Notes: generated from the sequence alone by a model not told the origin. 64,000 bases of DNA from Rhinopithecus roxellana (GCF_007565055.1 NC_044557.1:141550493-141614492); one strand, 5' to 3'. Shown: positions 35,841-47,094, counted from the stretch's first letter. Numbers and translations are program-made.

Positions 35841-36130
35841 TATTTATTTATTTATTTTCAGATGGAGTCTCGCTCTGTCACCCAGGCTGGAGTGTAGTGG
35901 CACGATTCTCACTGCAACCTCTGCCTCCCGGGTTCAAGCAATTCTCCTGCCTCAGCCTCCCGAGTAGCTGGGACTATAGGCACGCAATACCATGCCTGAC
36001 TAATTTTTGTATTTTTAGTGGAGATGGGGTTTCACCATATTGGTCAGGCTGATCTCAAACTCCTGACCTCAAGTGCTCCTCAAGCCTCCCAAAGTGCTGG
36101 GATTACAGGCATGAACCGCTGTGCCCAGCC
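35841..36130 (-). mobile_element. AluS-like element, inverted
   Basis: (TTTA)n tail, gatggagtctcgctctgtca to catgaaccgctgtgcccagc. Confidence 0.93.
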
Positions 36131-37551
36131 CCCTCTGTGTGGCTTCTACTGCCAGCTTGTGGGTTTCTGCACCTTGTCAAGCTGGTCCCCAGTGTGTGAC
36201 TTCAACCTGCACTGGACCATTTGACCAACTCGGTTATTTTGTGCTTAAGAGCTTCGAGAACATCTAATTGAGCATTCCCAGCCTTTGACTGTTTAACCCT
36301 GAGTCAGGTGTCTCTCTGGTCCAGTGATCCGTGGCTTGGGAGTGTGAAGACAGTGCTGTGGGGAGGGTAGGAGGCAGTGGTGGAATCCCAGGTAAGGTAA
36401 AAAATTATGGAAAGGGCCATTCCTCATGTTTGCAGTGGCACATGTAAGGTGACAGGTCCTAGCAGCTTGGGGAGAGGGAACAGGTTGTACCCACTGGCAG
36501 TCAGAGTGACATACTAGCCAAAGATTGCTGAAGACCTTATGGGCATGGGCATCTGTCTGGTGCCCAAGCCTGCCACCAAGCTCTGGTCAGGAATGCAGAG
36601 TGCTGACTGGGCAGGGACTCCAGTTACCAAGGTGCCAAGGGCTTTGCCTTCTTCCATTTTTGCTGCTTCTGTTCCCCAAGCCTAAACACAAAAGTTGGAT
36701 GTTTCATTTAGTTTTTTTTTCCTGCATCTCTTTGAGCTAACTACATATGCCTTATTCCCGCTGTAATGTTGCTTTTACTAAAGTGAAATGGAGTCACATG
36801 TTTGGAAGCACCAGCTGTCTTTACATAGACTTCCCAGAATTCTCTATCAGCCCTTTATTTGTTGAATGTCTTTAGGAAAAATGCTTGCCTGTATCTGGAT
36901 TCTATATCAGAAAATTTGAAGTAATATGTTTTTAGTCTAACTTCCTGGCAGTACTGATTTGGTATAAAAGGGGAGAAAATATCAATGTTATTACTACAGT
37001 GGTTGTAACTTTGTAGTGGCTTCAGTTGTGTTTTTTGTTTTTACCTATGTCTATACTTGCATGCACTTCTCTGGAGAAAACTCTGGAGGAAGAAATTGTT
37101 CAGAAATCTTGCTTTGGAAAAAAGATAAGTTTTAGACCCAATAAAAGTGAAGTGAATATGGAAGAGTGTTCTTTGTTTTTCCAGAAAAATTCAGGCTTAA
37201 GTGTTAAATGCAAAGGTTTGTGGTTTCTGTTTTTGCTAATCAAGGCTGAACAGTTACCACTTGTGATAGTCTTTTATCCTACGTTATACTTTTGATGAAT
37301 TTTTAAAGAAGTTAATCTCTCAAAACTTAGCAAAAAGAATAAAAGTCAATAAATCCATGGTATTATGGCTATATCTTTTCCCCTTTACTGCATTATTTAA
37401 GCCACATTATAATTTGAAAATTTATCTTGGAACTTTAACGTTATAGAAACGTTGGGTTTGGAGATTGCAAAATAAAAAAGATCTAGGGCAAAAACAATGC
37501 AGTAAAGATCCCTACTCATCTATGTGATGTAATTACTTTTTTTCCCATCAG
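36131..37551. other. Sequence upstream of the alternative 5' exon
   Basis: About 1.4 kb without a recognised repeat, ending in the acceptor tract ttttttcccatcag. It could contain regulatory sequence, but nothing specific is visible. Confidence 0.4.
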
Positions 37552-37697
37552 TCCCAAAACAGAAAGAGCAGATGTCTCACCACGAAACTAGCAAGTGGAA
37601 TGAAGAAAGAAAAAATTGGTTATAATTTGGACAAACTAATTTGCTGAGGGTTTATTGGAACACCTACCCCACTGGCTTGCGACAGCTGGTTTCTCCT
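37552..37697 (+). pseudogene. SLC7A2: Alternative SLC7A2 5' exon with an in-frame stop in the N-terminal extension
   Basis: A pyrimidine-rich tract ending in CAG (37549-37551) precedes this 146-bp exon, and GTAAGA follows at 37698. An ATG at 37600 opens a frame whose translation (GYNLDKLIC, stop, GFIGTPTPLACDSWFLL) lines up residue for residue with the N-terminal extension of a long human CAT-2 isoform, recalled as GYNSDKLICRGFIGTP. The exon ends after two bases of a codon (CT), and the main exon begins with G at 42405, so the splice restores Leu and reads PSSDVR into the canonical Met. In this sequence codon 16 is TGA (37645-37647) instead of the Arg codon, so the extended isoform cannot be made from this ATG. 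The exon could still serve as 5' UTR, with the ATG at 42427 used. Alternatives are a sequencing error or a stop polymorphism. Confidence 0.8.
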
Positions 37698-39677
37698 GTA
37701 AGATTTATTGTCAGGGCCTGGGATACTGATATAGAAGATTAAGTTTGAAATGTCAACCTTTACCTAGGGGAGGCAGGGAAAGATTCATTTCTAAGTGACT
37801 CAATGCAGCATCAAACTTTTGAACTACAGTGAAAATCCAGGATCAACTTGTGACTATGACTGACAGATTTGGAAAGATTTCTGGGGGTCGTTGAAAGGAA
37901 GTTTGCTCTGTTAATGTCATCAGGGTTAGGGATTTACTGGACCTAAAAATCTGTACTGTCAAGTTGATGGCCTGGGCTGAAGAAGTTTTAGAAGGAGGTA
38001 ATTTCAAGTTGCTGAGGAAGGAATTTAGCTTTTATGGCAAGAATTAATAGGGCTTTATCAAGGAATAAGGTGCCTAGAAATGGTCATACTTAAGTTTGGG
38101 GCAGAATGGGGGTGGGGGGCTAAGAACGATCCACATGTATAATTAGGCTCATGAAAATCATTCAGAGACTTTTCTGCAGCACAGCATATTGCTAGTTCCT
38201 TCCAGCCCTCCCTTCACTCATTCTGTTTTCAGATCTAAGCTCATGTGCACATATTTGTCTTCCTCAAGAGACGCCGCTGTCTCAGCAATTAATAAAATAA
38301 TTGCTTATTGAAGAAAGATACCGATTTCTGGTATTGCCAGAATCACCTGTGACCTCATAGGGATATTGATTAGAGCCTTATATTCTGAGGCCAAGGATGT
38401 GGGTGTGAGTTTTGTACGGGCCTCTTCCCAAAATCTGCATCGTTTTTCTTATACTACATGCATGTAGGTTGCTTATTAAATATGAGTCCTTGGTCACTGT
38501 AGCAATAAGTGACAGTGGTTCCAACGGTGCAGATCATCTGCTCCTGGAAAAAGAAAGTCTGTGCCCTGCAGAGTAAAGGAATCACCTCCAAAATCCCTGC
38601 ATTTTATCCCTGCATTTGTATTTGTTGTAGAAGTGGGAGGGGTGTTTTTTCTTGGGCAGTGAAAGTCCTCTATAAAAATGAGAGTAAGATGGTCATAACC
38701 ATTTCACATAGGGAGCTTATCTTTTTTTAAATGTTGAATAAGTTATAAAAACGTCAAAAATATGTACATACCACATTATATCACTAATATTAGACACAAA
38801 TGTTTTTCTCATTCTCTTGTTGCCACACTACTTTCATATATCAGTGTGTCTCGACAAAAGCATATTTTACAAAAGTACGAGATTCACTTTCTTCGTCTAC
38901 TAAGCACTGCATGATACACCTGCTAGGACTCAATAAATGTTTGTTTAATAATGACTCATTAAATTGACCCAATATGTTTGTTCCTTACTTTTCTCCCATC
39001 CCATTATAGTCCTACAAAATTAGTTCTGTGTTGTGGCTTTTGCAATCCGTGTTTTACCAGGCTGTGCGTGGTTGAGATTGTTTGCAGAGGACATTGAGTA
39101 ACCTGCCAGTTCTGAGAAGTTTCTGACGTATGCTTTTCTAATTACTCAAAAGCAAATGAATGCTTGACAAATGGGATCTTTGTCTTTTTTCTCCAGAGCA
39201 ACACAGAAAACCTGACTACACGTAAAATACTTTTCATCTTTAATGGGAAATAAGTATTTTCCTACACAGACCTCCCCCCCAAAAAAGAAAAAAAATACTA
39301 GGAAAGAATCAGTGGAAATCATATCTTATCTGATTAAAGCTGTGCGTTTCTATAAGCAGTCCTGCTTCCTGTGTAATCTGGAGTGAATTAAATTCAATTT
39401 CATATTGAAGAGATGACCATCACTCATTTATTCATTTTGGGTAACTTAATAATAAAAGCTTTTACTGTTTTAATGTTTTCAAAGGAGGTTTGTTTTCAAA
39501 GGAGGTCGACTTGCTTATTCTTTTCTTTTTATGCTGTTTTTTTCTTTAGAAATTTCACAAATAACATCATAATCATAGTACCAGGGAAAAAGGATTTGAA
39601 AAAAGTTTACCCACAATCCTATTAGCCCCCGAATCTTTCCTTGGTTTTCCTTGCTTCCTTGCAGATCCTTTCTCTTC
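37698..39677. other. Intronic DNA with an L2 end and a 17-bp direct repeat
   Basis: tgctaggactcaataaatgt at 38922-38941 resembles the L2 terminus. gttttcaaaggaggt occurs twice in tandem at 39475-39506. No other feature recognised. Confidence 0.5.
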
Positions 39678-39692
39678 AAATATGCAATAGTT

Positions 39693-39997
39693 GGCCGGGC
39701 GCGGTGGCTCAAGCCTGTAATCCCAGCACTTTGGGAGGCCGAGACGGGCGGATCACGAGGTCAGGAGATCGAGACCATCCTGGCTAACACGGTGAAACCC
39801 CGTCTCTACTAAAAATACAAAAACTAGCCGGGCGAAGTGGCGGGCGCCTGTAGTCCCAGCTACTCGGGAGGCTGAGGCAGGAGAATGGCGTAAACCCGGG
39901 AGGCGGAGCTTGCAGTGAGCTGAGATCTGGCCACTGCACTCCAGTCCGGGCGACAGAGTGAGACTCTGCCTCAAAAAAAAAAAATAAATAAATAAAT
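39693..39997 (+). mobile_element. AluYRa-like element, little diverged
   Basis: ggccgggcgcggtggctcaa, cgagaccatcctggctaaca, agctgagatctggccactgc and an (aaat)n tail. 16-bp target-site duplication aaatatgcaatagttg at 39678-39693 and 39998-40013. Confidence 0.96.
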
Positions 39998-40013
39998 AAA
40001 TATGCAATAGTTG

Positions 40014-41484
40014 TAGAATTTATGTCTTTTACTTATCAAAGTCAAGGTTAATTAAGTCCTCCGCCATAGGCATGTTTTATCTGGTTAAGTGACAAATGGA
40101 GATGCTGCACTTTGTTTATCAGTTGTGTTCCCAAAGTTGTATATGACGTGTCCCATTTTCACGTGATCTTCAATCATCAATGAACTTCAGTGTGTCTTTG
40201 TTTCTGAGCACTTTTCAGTTGGCCGTGGTCCCTAATCCTTGCTCTTTGTGCATCTCTGTATAAAAATGCTTAAATATTACAGAAGCTCAGCATTTAGTAA
40301 CTACCTTTCCCATCCCTCCTGACCCCCTCGGTTGGCCTTTATGTAACTTCCACTTTTTACTTCTGAGTTCTTTTTAAGCAGAACACTTACCTTCTAGCTA
40401 TATGAGAACGGGCTATTTAAGGGTTAGCCAGTGGTAGAAATTGATATGCATTTGATTTGTGGAAGCATTGATAGGTTTTGACTTTTAAAACCTGCCTATT
40501 GGTAAAACTGGAGATGTCAACATATTTGCAGATTTTCCCACAAGCGTTTGTGAAGTGTCCCGCTTTGGCACTCTGTCGAGTGGCACAGAAGATCCTGAAG
40601 GTGTGTAAAAGTTTATTTTTATCATCGAGGAATGTGTCACTTCTATTTTTTATTTCTCCTTAGGCTTTTCTTCATATTCTTTGACTTACCTGCTTTCACT
40701 ATTAGAAGCTTGTATTTATATTTATATTGATGTGGATAATGTTCCTCAGTTATTTAGTAATCTGCTAAGTTATATGTTTTGGTAGACAATCGCATGTACA
40801 GCTCTTTCATTTTTAGTATTTCTTTTGCATATAAGTTGTACATATTCATTGGAGACAAATTAGAAATAGGTATTAGCAATATAATATATGAAATACAGAG
40901 ATGAACCCATCTTCTAAATATAATTACTGTTAATATTTTGATATGTTTTGCTTTAAGCCTTTTTAGTGTAATATATGCCTATGTATTTTTTCTTAACTAA
41001 TATTCTTACCTTGTTTTGTAACCTGATGTTTTTTCAGTGTTAGATTGTTTAGGCTTGCAGGAGGTGGGGAGTGTGACTTTTTGTCTACTTTATTCATTCC
41101 ATTTTAAAAGAACGTAGAATAATATTTGGCATGGACTTTGGACTTATTTATTTAGAAATCTGAACTATAATAAGCTTGTGTATTTTAGTACAAATTCATA
41201 CTTAAAGCATGGTTGAATGACAGTTTTAGATTTCAGCAAACTTTGAGAGGTGATTTTTAAAAAATTCTAAAACGTTCACATCTGCTTCACATTCATTGTT
41301 TAAAATGAAAACAGAGAAGCTCACACATGCTTGATAAATCCAGAGAATATGAAATGATTACGTTTTTACATGCTTTTAGACGATAGCTAAGTCCTGTAAG
41401 GCTAGAGACCCCATCTATATATAAGACATCATTCTACACATATTCTCAGCACAATTCCTGGTGTTTAGTAAGGCCTGAAAAATC
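40014..41484. other. Intronic DNA, no named element
   Basis: AT-rich. 40840-41060 (gtacatattcattggagaca … aatattttgatatgttttgc) looks like an old interspersed repeat that I cannot name. Confidence 0.4.
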
Positions 41485-41783
41485 TGGGCCAGGTATGGTA
41501 GTTCATGCCTATAATCCTAGCACTTTGGGAGGCCAAGGAGGTAGGACTGCATGAGCCCATGAATTCAAGACCAGCGTGAGCAACATAGTGAGACCCCATC
41601 TCTACCGAAAATAAAAAAGTTACCTGAGCATGGTGGCACATGCCTGTGGACCCAGCTACTCAGTAGACTAAGGCGGGAGGATTGATTGAGCCCAGGAAGT
41701 TGAGCCTTCAGTGAGCTGTGATCTTGCTACTGCACTCCAGCCTGGCTGACAGAGTGAGACCCTGTCAAAAAAAAAAAAAAAAG
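41485..41783 (+). mobile_element. AluJ-like element
   Basis: gggccaggtatggtagttca to gacagagtgagaccctgtca with A-tail. Confidence 0.92.
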
Positions 41784-41923
41784 AACCTGAGTTAAATGGA
41801 TAGTTGAAGTACAGAGGGACAGAACCTAAAAGATGAGGCAATTCACTCCCTTCCTTGTAGTGAGAGCAAAATTAGCCATCTCTTGAAATATATTTCTATC
41901 AACATATCCTTTGAAAATTTTTA

Positions 41924-42095
41924 GGTTGGACTTGGTGGTTCACACCCATAATCCCGAGGCTGAGCTACTCCAGAGGCTGAGGTGGGAGGACTGTTTGAGC
42001 CCAGGAGGTTGAGGCTGCAGTGAGCCAAGATTGTGCCACTGCCGTCCAGCCTGGGCAACAGAGTGAGATCCTGTCTCCAAACAAAAACAAAAACA
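41924..42095 (+). mobile_element. Partial AluJ/monomer-like element
   Basis: ggttggacttggtggttcac jumps to aggctgagctactccagagg; about 170 bp, internally deleted, with an (aaaac)n tail. It ends ~310 bp before the start-codon exon. Confidence 0.8.
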
Positions 42096-42404
42096 CGAAA
42101 TTACAATATGCAAACAAGAATGGCGAATCTTTTTAATCACCCAAGGCTGCTATATTCCTTTGCTTGCCACCTAAGCCATTTATTGCAGTCTCTTATAAAG
42201 GGACATGTATCTACAGGAAATTGAACTACAGGAAATTCGAGGCTCTGGTTATTAAACCTTCCTTCTGATTGCTCTGGGTCACTGCATCTCTTCTAACAAG
42301 TGAAACGCACACACAGCCTTGCTCTAATTGTGCCTGGAAGCTGGGTCACCAAAGGGAAGGATGATGATTCCAGATCAGCTTCTAACCTCCTCCCTTCTGC
42401 TCAG

Positions 42405-42426
42405 GTTGCCTTCATCAGACGTCAGA
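42405..42426 (+). other. SLC7A2: 5' UTR part and splice acceptor of the start-codon exon
   Basis: A pyrimidine tract (cctcctcccttctgctcag) ends at 42404, so the exon starts at 42405. The 22 bases before the ATG are open in frame (reading LPSSDVR with the upstream exon). This is why some transcripts can carry an N-terminal extension while others use these bases as UTR. Confidence 0.85.
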
Positions 42427-42802
42427 ATGATTCCCTGCAAAGCCGCGCTGACCTTTGCCCGATGTCTGATCCGGAGAAAAATCGTGACTCTGGACAATCT
42501 AGAAGACACCAAATTATGCCGCTGCTTATCCACCATGGACCTCATTGCCCTGGGCGTTGGAAGCACCCTTGGTGCTGGGGTTTACGTCCTCGCTGGGGAG
42601 GTGGCCAAGGCAGACTCGGGCCCCAGCATCGTGGTGTCCTTCCTCATTGCTGCCCTGGCTTCGGTGATGGCTGGCCTCTGCTATGCTGAATTTGGGGCCC
42701 GTGTCCCCAAGACAGGGTCTGCGTATTTGTACACCTATGTGACTGTCGGAGAGCTGTGGGCCTTCATCACTGGTTGGAATCTCATTTTATCTTATGTGAT
42801 AG
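42427..42802 (+). CDS. SLC7A2: SLC7A2 coding exon 1 (residues 1-125 plus 1 nt): start, TM1-TM3
   Basis: Starts at ATG 42427 (context agaATGa, A at -3) and begins MIPCKAALTFARCLIRRK, the known CAT-2 N-terminus. The cytosolic tail (about 1-35) leads into TM1, with the glycine-rich substrate-binding stretch GVGSTLGAGVY (43-53). TM2 lies at about 66-87 and TM3 at about 108-125. YAEFGARVPKTGSAY (86-100) is the conserved cytosolic loop of the APC superfamily. E109 in the VGELWAF motif corresponds to the glutamate shown to be essential in CAT-1. The exon ends with one base of Gly126 and the donor is GTATGT at 42803. No stop or frameshift is present. Confidence 0.97.
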
Positions 42803-42971
42803 GTATGTTTCAAAAAGAAGTCTAACGCGTGGAATGGAAGAAATCGCAGCCCTGTGTCACAGCCCTTAGGTTCAGTTGTAGGTGTTGGGTACGGGTACAT
42901 CACTTGATGTCTGTGTGTCTCATTTTTGTCATCTCTAAAATGTCTCCTCCTAATTACAGAATTTCCTGGGG

Positions 42972-43247
42972 TTTTTTTAAAGGCAGTCTCACTCTGTCAC
43001 CCAGGCTGAAGTGTGGTGGCGTGAACTCGGCGCACTGCAACCTCCACCTCCTGGGTTCAAGCACTTCTCCTGAGTAGCTGGGATTATAGGCACCTGCCAC
43101 CATGCCTGGCTAATTTTTTGCATTTTTAGTAAAGACGGGGTTTCACCATGTTGCCCAAGCTGGTCTTGAACTCCTGACCTCAGGTGATCCACTCACCTTG
43201 GTCTCCCAAAGTGCTGGGATTGCAGGTGTGAACCACGGCACCTGGCC
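42972..43247 (-). mobile_element. Alu element, inverted, in the intron after coding exon 1
   Basis: ggcagtctcactctgtcacc to gtgaaccacggcacctggcc. A short internal deletion removes the gcctcagcctcc stretch. Confidence 0.9.
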
Positions 43248-43528
43248 AAACAATTCTGTGATTTTTGCTTCATCTTTGACTATGCCTCTTAGTGGACTTG
43301 CAGACTTTTTAAGTTACAATTCTTTATTGCAAATAAAGTTACCACAGTCCACAGTTACGGATTTGAACATTTGATGACTGTTGTATGATTATAAATATCC
43401 AGATACTGTATATATGATTAAAATTTTCAATCTTTTGTGAACTCATGTTTATCCTGTAATAGAGTAGCAAACCATGCTATGTTAATTTGCCCCCAGTGAC
43501 TTCGTATCCTCTGTTTTGTTTTGGGAAG

Positions 43529-43684
43529 GTACGTCAAGTGTTGCAAGAGCTTGGAGTGGCACCTTTGATGAACTTCTTAGCAAACAGATTGGTCAGTTTT
43601 TGAGGACATACTTCAGAATGAATTACACTGGTCTTGCAGAATATCCTGATTTTTTTGCTGTGTGCCTTATATTACTTCTAGCAG
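43529..43684 (+). CDS. SLC7A2: SLC7A2 coding exon 2 (residues 126-177 plus 1 nt): extracellular loop and TM4
   Basis: The acceptor is ttgggaag at 43521-43528 and the donor is GTAAGA at 43685. G from the previous exon plus GT gives Gly126, then TSSVARAWSGTFDELLSK. This region links TM3 to TM4 and contains N-Y-T (in FRMNYTGLAEYP), a possible N-glycosylation sequon. The exon ends in the hydrophobic TM4 stretch DFFAVCLILLLA. Length 156 bp, symmetric phase (1-1), so skipping would keep the frame. The frame stays open about 150 nt into the intron, but the donor is strong and that tail has no CAT homology in this frame. Confidence 0.96.
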
Positions 43685-43752
43685 GTAAGAAAACCAGTTA
43701 TGTCTCTCCCCAGGATGAGCCACACTATTTGTCTCAGGAAAATAGGTTACTT

Positions 43753-43860
43753 CTGAATTTGGGGCCTGAGTTCCCAAGACAAGGTCAGTATATTTATACA
43801 TTTATGTTACTGTTAGACATGTGTGGGGTTTATCACTAGCTGGAATCACATTTTAATCTA
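43753..43860 (+). pseudogene. Relic copy of the 3' part of SLC7A2 coding exon 1 inside the following intron
   Basis: About 107 bp beginning ctgaatttggggcctgagtt resembles exon bases 42686-42795 (ctgaatttggggcccgtgtc) almost without gaps. By eye it is about 75-80 % identical. Translation in the homologous frame gives EFGA, stop, VPKTRSVYLYIYVTVRHVWG; after a 1-nt deletion it continues FITSWNHILI, versus EFGARVPKTGSAYLYTYVTV and FITGWNLILS in the real exon. The TGA, the deletion and the lack of a proper donor show it is dead. It sits 68 bp after coding exon 2's donor. It does not continue into exon 2 sequence, so it looks like a genomic exon duplication rather than a processed copy. Confidence 0.75.
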
Positions 43861-43861
43861 A

Positions 43862-44205
43862 GTCTAAATTGTGTGCAGTGGTAAAAATAGCGCTTCTGAG
43901 TAAATGGCACTTAGCACACACTAAATAACAGGATGAGGACATTGATTTTTTAATAATTAATTGCAGGTTTGCAGGAATAGCAGTGGTTTCAGTAAGGAAG
44001 AATGTCTACTTTCTTGGCATTGTTTCATCTTACTAGATACAACTAGGGATATTTGCAATTTCTGGAACAAATTCTGTTTTTCTGACATGCTTTCATCTAT
44101 ATAACGTAGGCCTTTGGTTGTAAAGGAAGCAAGTTCAAATCACCTGTCATTTTGTAATGTTGACATTATGTAGACAAACATACTTAGTACTAGGATTTTT
44201 CAGTT
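43862..44205. other. Intronic DNA, nothing recognised
   Basis: Follows the relic exon copy; no further CAT homology detected. Confidence 0.45.
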
Positions 44206-44209
44206 TTTG

Positions 44210-44420
44210 TCAGTATGGTAGCATAGTGGTTTTAAGAGGCACAGGAATTCGAATAACCAGATTTCAATCCTGCTGTGCCACTCACTCCCTTTAGAACATA
44301 GAACAATTTATATAATCTTTCCCTCACTCAGTTTGCTCATACATAAAATGAGGCATCAGTGTCTGCCTCCTACAGCCTTCTCATTTGGTTCCTAGTAAGC
44401 ACTCACATGGTGGTCAATTC
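44210..44420 (-). repeat. MIR element
   Basis: atggtagcatagtggtttta, tgctgtgccactcactccct and cagtttgctcatacataaaa match the reverse strand of MIR. Confidence 0.75.
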
Positions 44421-44483
44421 TATTTCATAGGCATAGCTAATCCCTGCTCTGTCTCCTTATATTTGTTTTAAGTGTTTGAACAT

Positions 44484-44785
44484 TTTCTTTTTTTCTTTTT
44501 TTCTTTTTTCTTTTTTTTTGAGATGGAGTCTGTGTCACTCAGGCTAGAGCGCAGTGGTACTACAACCTCTGTCTCCCGGGTTCAAGCGATTCTTCTGCCT
44601 CAGCCTGCCGAGTAGCTGGGACTACAGGCGCCCGCCACCACTCCTGGCTAATTTTTGTATTTTTGGTAGAGACAGGGTTTCACCATGTTGACCAGGGTGG
44701 TCTCAAACTCCTGATCTCAAGCAATCCCCTCGCCTCAGCCTCCCCAAAGTGCTGGGATTACAGGCGTGAGCCACCACGCCTGGCC
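44484..44785 (-). mobile_element. AluS-like element, inverted
   Basis: (TTTTTC)n tail, gagatggagtctgtgtcact to gtgagccaccacgcctggcc. Confidence 0.93.
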
Positions 44786-45960
44786 ACATTTTCTATTTTG
44801 AGTCTCATTCTTACCTGCAATCCTGCTTATACCTATCAAGGATTACACTAAGAGTAAAAACCATGTCTGTTCCTCCTTCTTACTTGCTTTACCCTGAGCA
44901 ATCTGCCTCATACTTTCTTGTCCAACCTTATCTCTGTTTTCTCCCTTGTTAGAAGAGTGAGACAGAAATATGTTTCTCTTTTGAAACGTTTACTAGAAAA
45001 TTATATAATTTTGAAAACAGCTTTACCCTTTAAAAAGTGAGTCATTAATTAAATGTTTTATATAGGGATAGGGATAAGAACATGAACAACGTATATAGGT
45101 CTAAAATGTTTTGCATTTTGATTCTAATGTCAAGAGAAATTGCATCAATTGTTTTTCAACAAAGATTGATTTTTGTTTTGGTTTCTAAGCAGTCTAGCTT
45201 AGAAATAGAAACCAGTCTAGTGTTAAAGTATTTACATTGTATTTTATTTATTTACATCATATTTTATTTTATTTACATCATATTTTATTTACATCATATT
45301 TGATCATTTTAATGAACTTAAAATATTCCACTTTAATCTCTAAATGATGAAAAGCATGTAGCTATGACACAGTCAGCACATAGTTTAATTCCATGGCAAG
45401 ACTCAGGCCTTGGCTCATTTGTCCCGTGTTCATTCACCATCTTATCTTTCTTTTAATTATAGGTGAAGCTTATGTTTTAAACTCTGTCCTTAGAATCTTT
45501 GAAGATCAAAACCCCCTATTGGAAATCCCTATTCATATTGTAACACCAAATATCTTGTGACATGAAGCAGTTGTTTTACTAAAGATACACAGGAAGTGTA
45601 TGCTCCGTTTAGATGAGATATTCATTGAGGTCTAATCTGCCAGTGCGAGATGAGACCTCAGAGTAGACAGTGCACATGCGCTGTTGGGAAACTTACGTGA
45701 AATATAAAGGTGGCTTTGTTATTCTCCGAGGTATATAGTAGCGATTCCTAACCTAGCTTACAATTACAGAGTTGGGAACTGTACTGGCCATACAGCTTTC
45801 CTTTATATGGTTAATATATGATTCTAGGAATTATACAGGTAGAAGAACAAAATTCAAGTTCTTTCATCTCTGCTTAGAAAAATTTGCTTATTTGTTTCTA
45901 GGTGGTATACATATGGGGAAGAAACAAGTAAATCTGTGACATCGTCTTTTCACAGCGATC
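44786..45960. other. Intronic DNA with an AT-rich minisatellite
   Basis: tttacatcatattttattta-type units repeat about three to four times at 45235-45303; otherwise nothing recognised. Confidence 0.5.
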
Positions 45961-46283
45961 ATTTGCTCAATAGTAAAAGATAAACTTTCTTAGGTCCATA
46001 ATTCAAATCTTATACCAGATGGGTTAAAGATATACGTATGATAAATATAATTAGAAAAATGCTGGAAGGAAATAAAGTAGATGGTTTGGGTTAATGTTTA
46101 AGAGATTTTTTTTCAAGGTAGAAACTAAAAAGGGAAAATTTATTTTTTATTCTAATAACTTTTCTACATGCATATAATCAACAGTAAGATTAAAGGCAGA
46201 AACAAACTGGGAAAAATATGTGTTGTACATGACAGGCAGAGAGCGTATGGCATTAATATATAAATAAATTTTATAAATCAATG

Positions 46284-46641
46284 TATTAGTCCATTTTCAT
46301 ACTGCTATGAAGAAATACCCAAGACTTGGTAATTTATGACGAAAAAGAGGTTTAATGGACTCACAGTTCCACATGGTTGGGGAGGCCTCACAATCATGGT
46401 GGAAGGTGACAGAGTAGCGGAAGAACGTCTTACATGGTGTCAGGCAAGAGAGCATGTGCAGGGGAACTGCCCTTTCTAAAACCATCAGATCTCGTGAGGT
46501 GTATTCACTATCATGAGGACAGCCCAGGGAACCTGCCCCCATGATTCAGTTACGTCCCACTGGGTCCCTCCCTTGACACATGGGGATTATGGGAGTTCCA
46601 ATTCAAGATGAGATTTGGGTGGGAACACAGCCAAACCATAT
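46284..46641 (+). mobile_element. MSTA/MSTB-type MaLR solo LTR in an L1M
   Basis: tgtattagtccattttcata to gaacacagccaaaccatatc. The 6-bp flank repeat atcaat fits an LTR insertion. Confidence 0.92.
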
Positions 46642-46792
46642 CGATCAATATGAATAGAATACCCTAATAGAAAAAATAGACACTTTAAATTGAGCCAAAC
46701 TTTCCAGAGAATATTTTGATAATAGGAACCAACAGTACAGACCTTTGATGCAGTATTACCTTACAGAAAATTATTGTAAAGAAGTAAATGGA

Positions 46793-47094
46793 GGCCGGGC
46801 GCGGTGGCTCAAGCCTGTAATCCCAGCACTTTGGGAGGCTGAAACGGGCGGATCATGAGGTCAGGAGATCGAGACCATCCTGGCTAACACGGTGAAACCC
46901 CGTCTCTACTAAAAAATACAAAAAACTGGCCGGGCGTGGTGGCGGGCGCCTGTAGTCCCAGCTACTCGGGAGACTGAGGCAGGAGAATGGTGTGAACCCG
47001 GGAGGCGGAGCTTGCAGTGAGCTGAGATCCGGCCGCTGCACTCCAGCCTGGGCAACAGAGCAAGACTCCGTCTCAAAAAAAAAAAAAAAAAAAA
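46793..47094 (+). mobile_element. AluYRa-like element in the L1M
   Basis: ggccgggcgcggtggctcaa to agagcaagactccgtctcaa, A20 tail. Target-site duplication agtaaatgga on both sides. Confidence 0.95.

Noticed and set aside
42300..42689. 129-codon ORF in another frame over the start-codon exon
   Set aside because: Shadow of the real CAT-2 frame; no homology.
43516..43839. 107-codon ORF running through coding exon 2 into the intron
   Set aside because: The donor GTAAGA at 43685 marks the exon end; the extra 50 codons are intron read-through.
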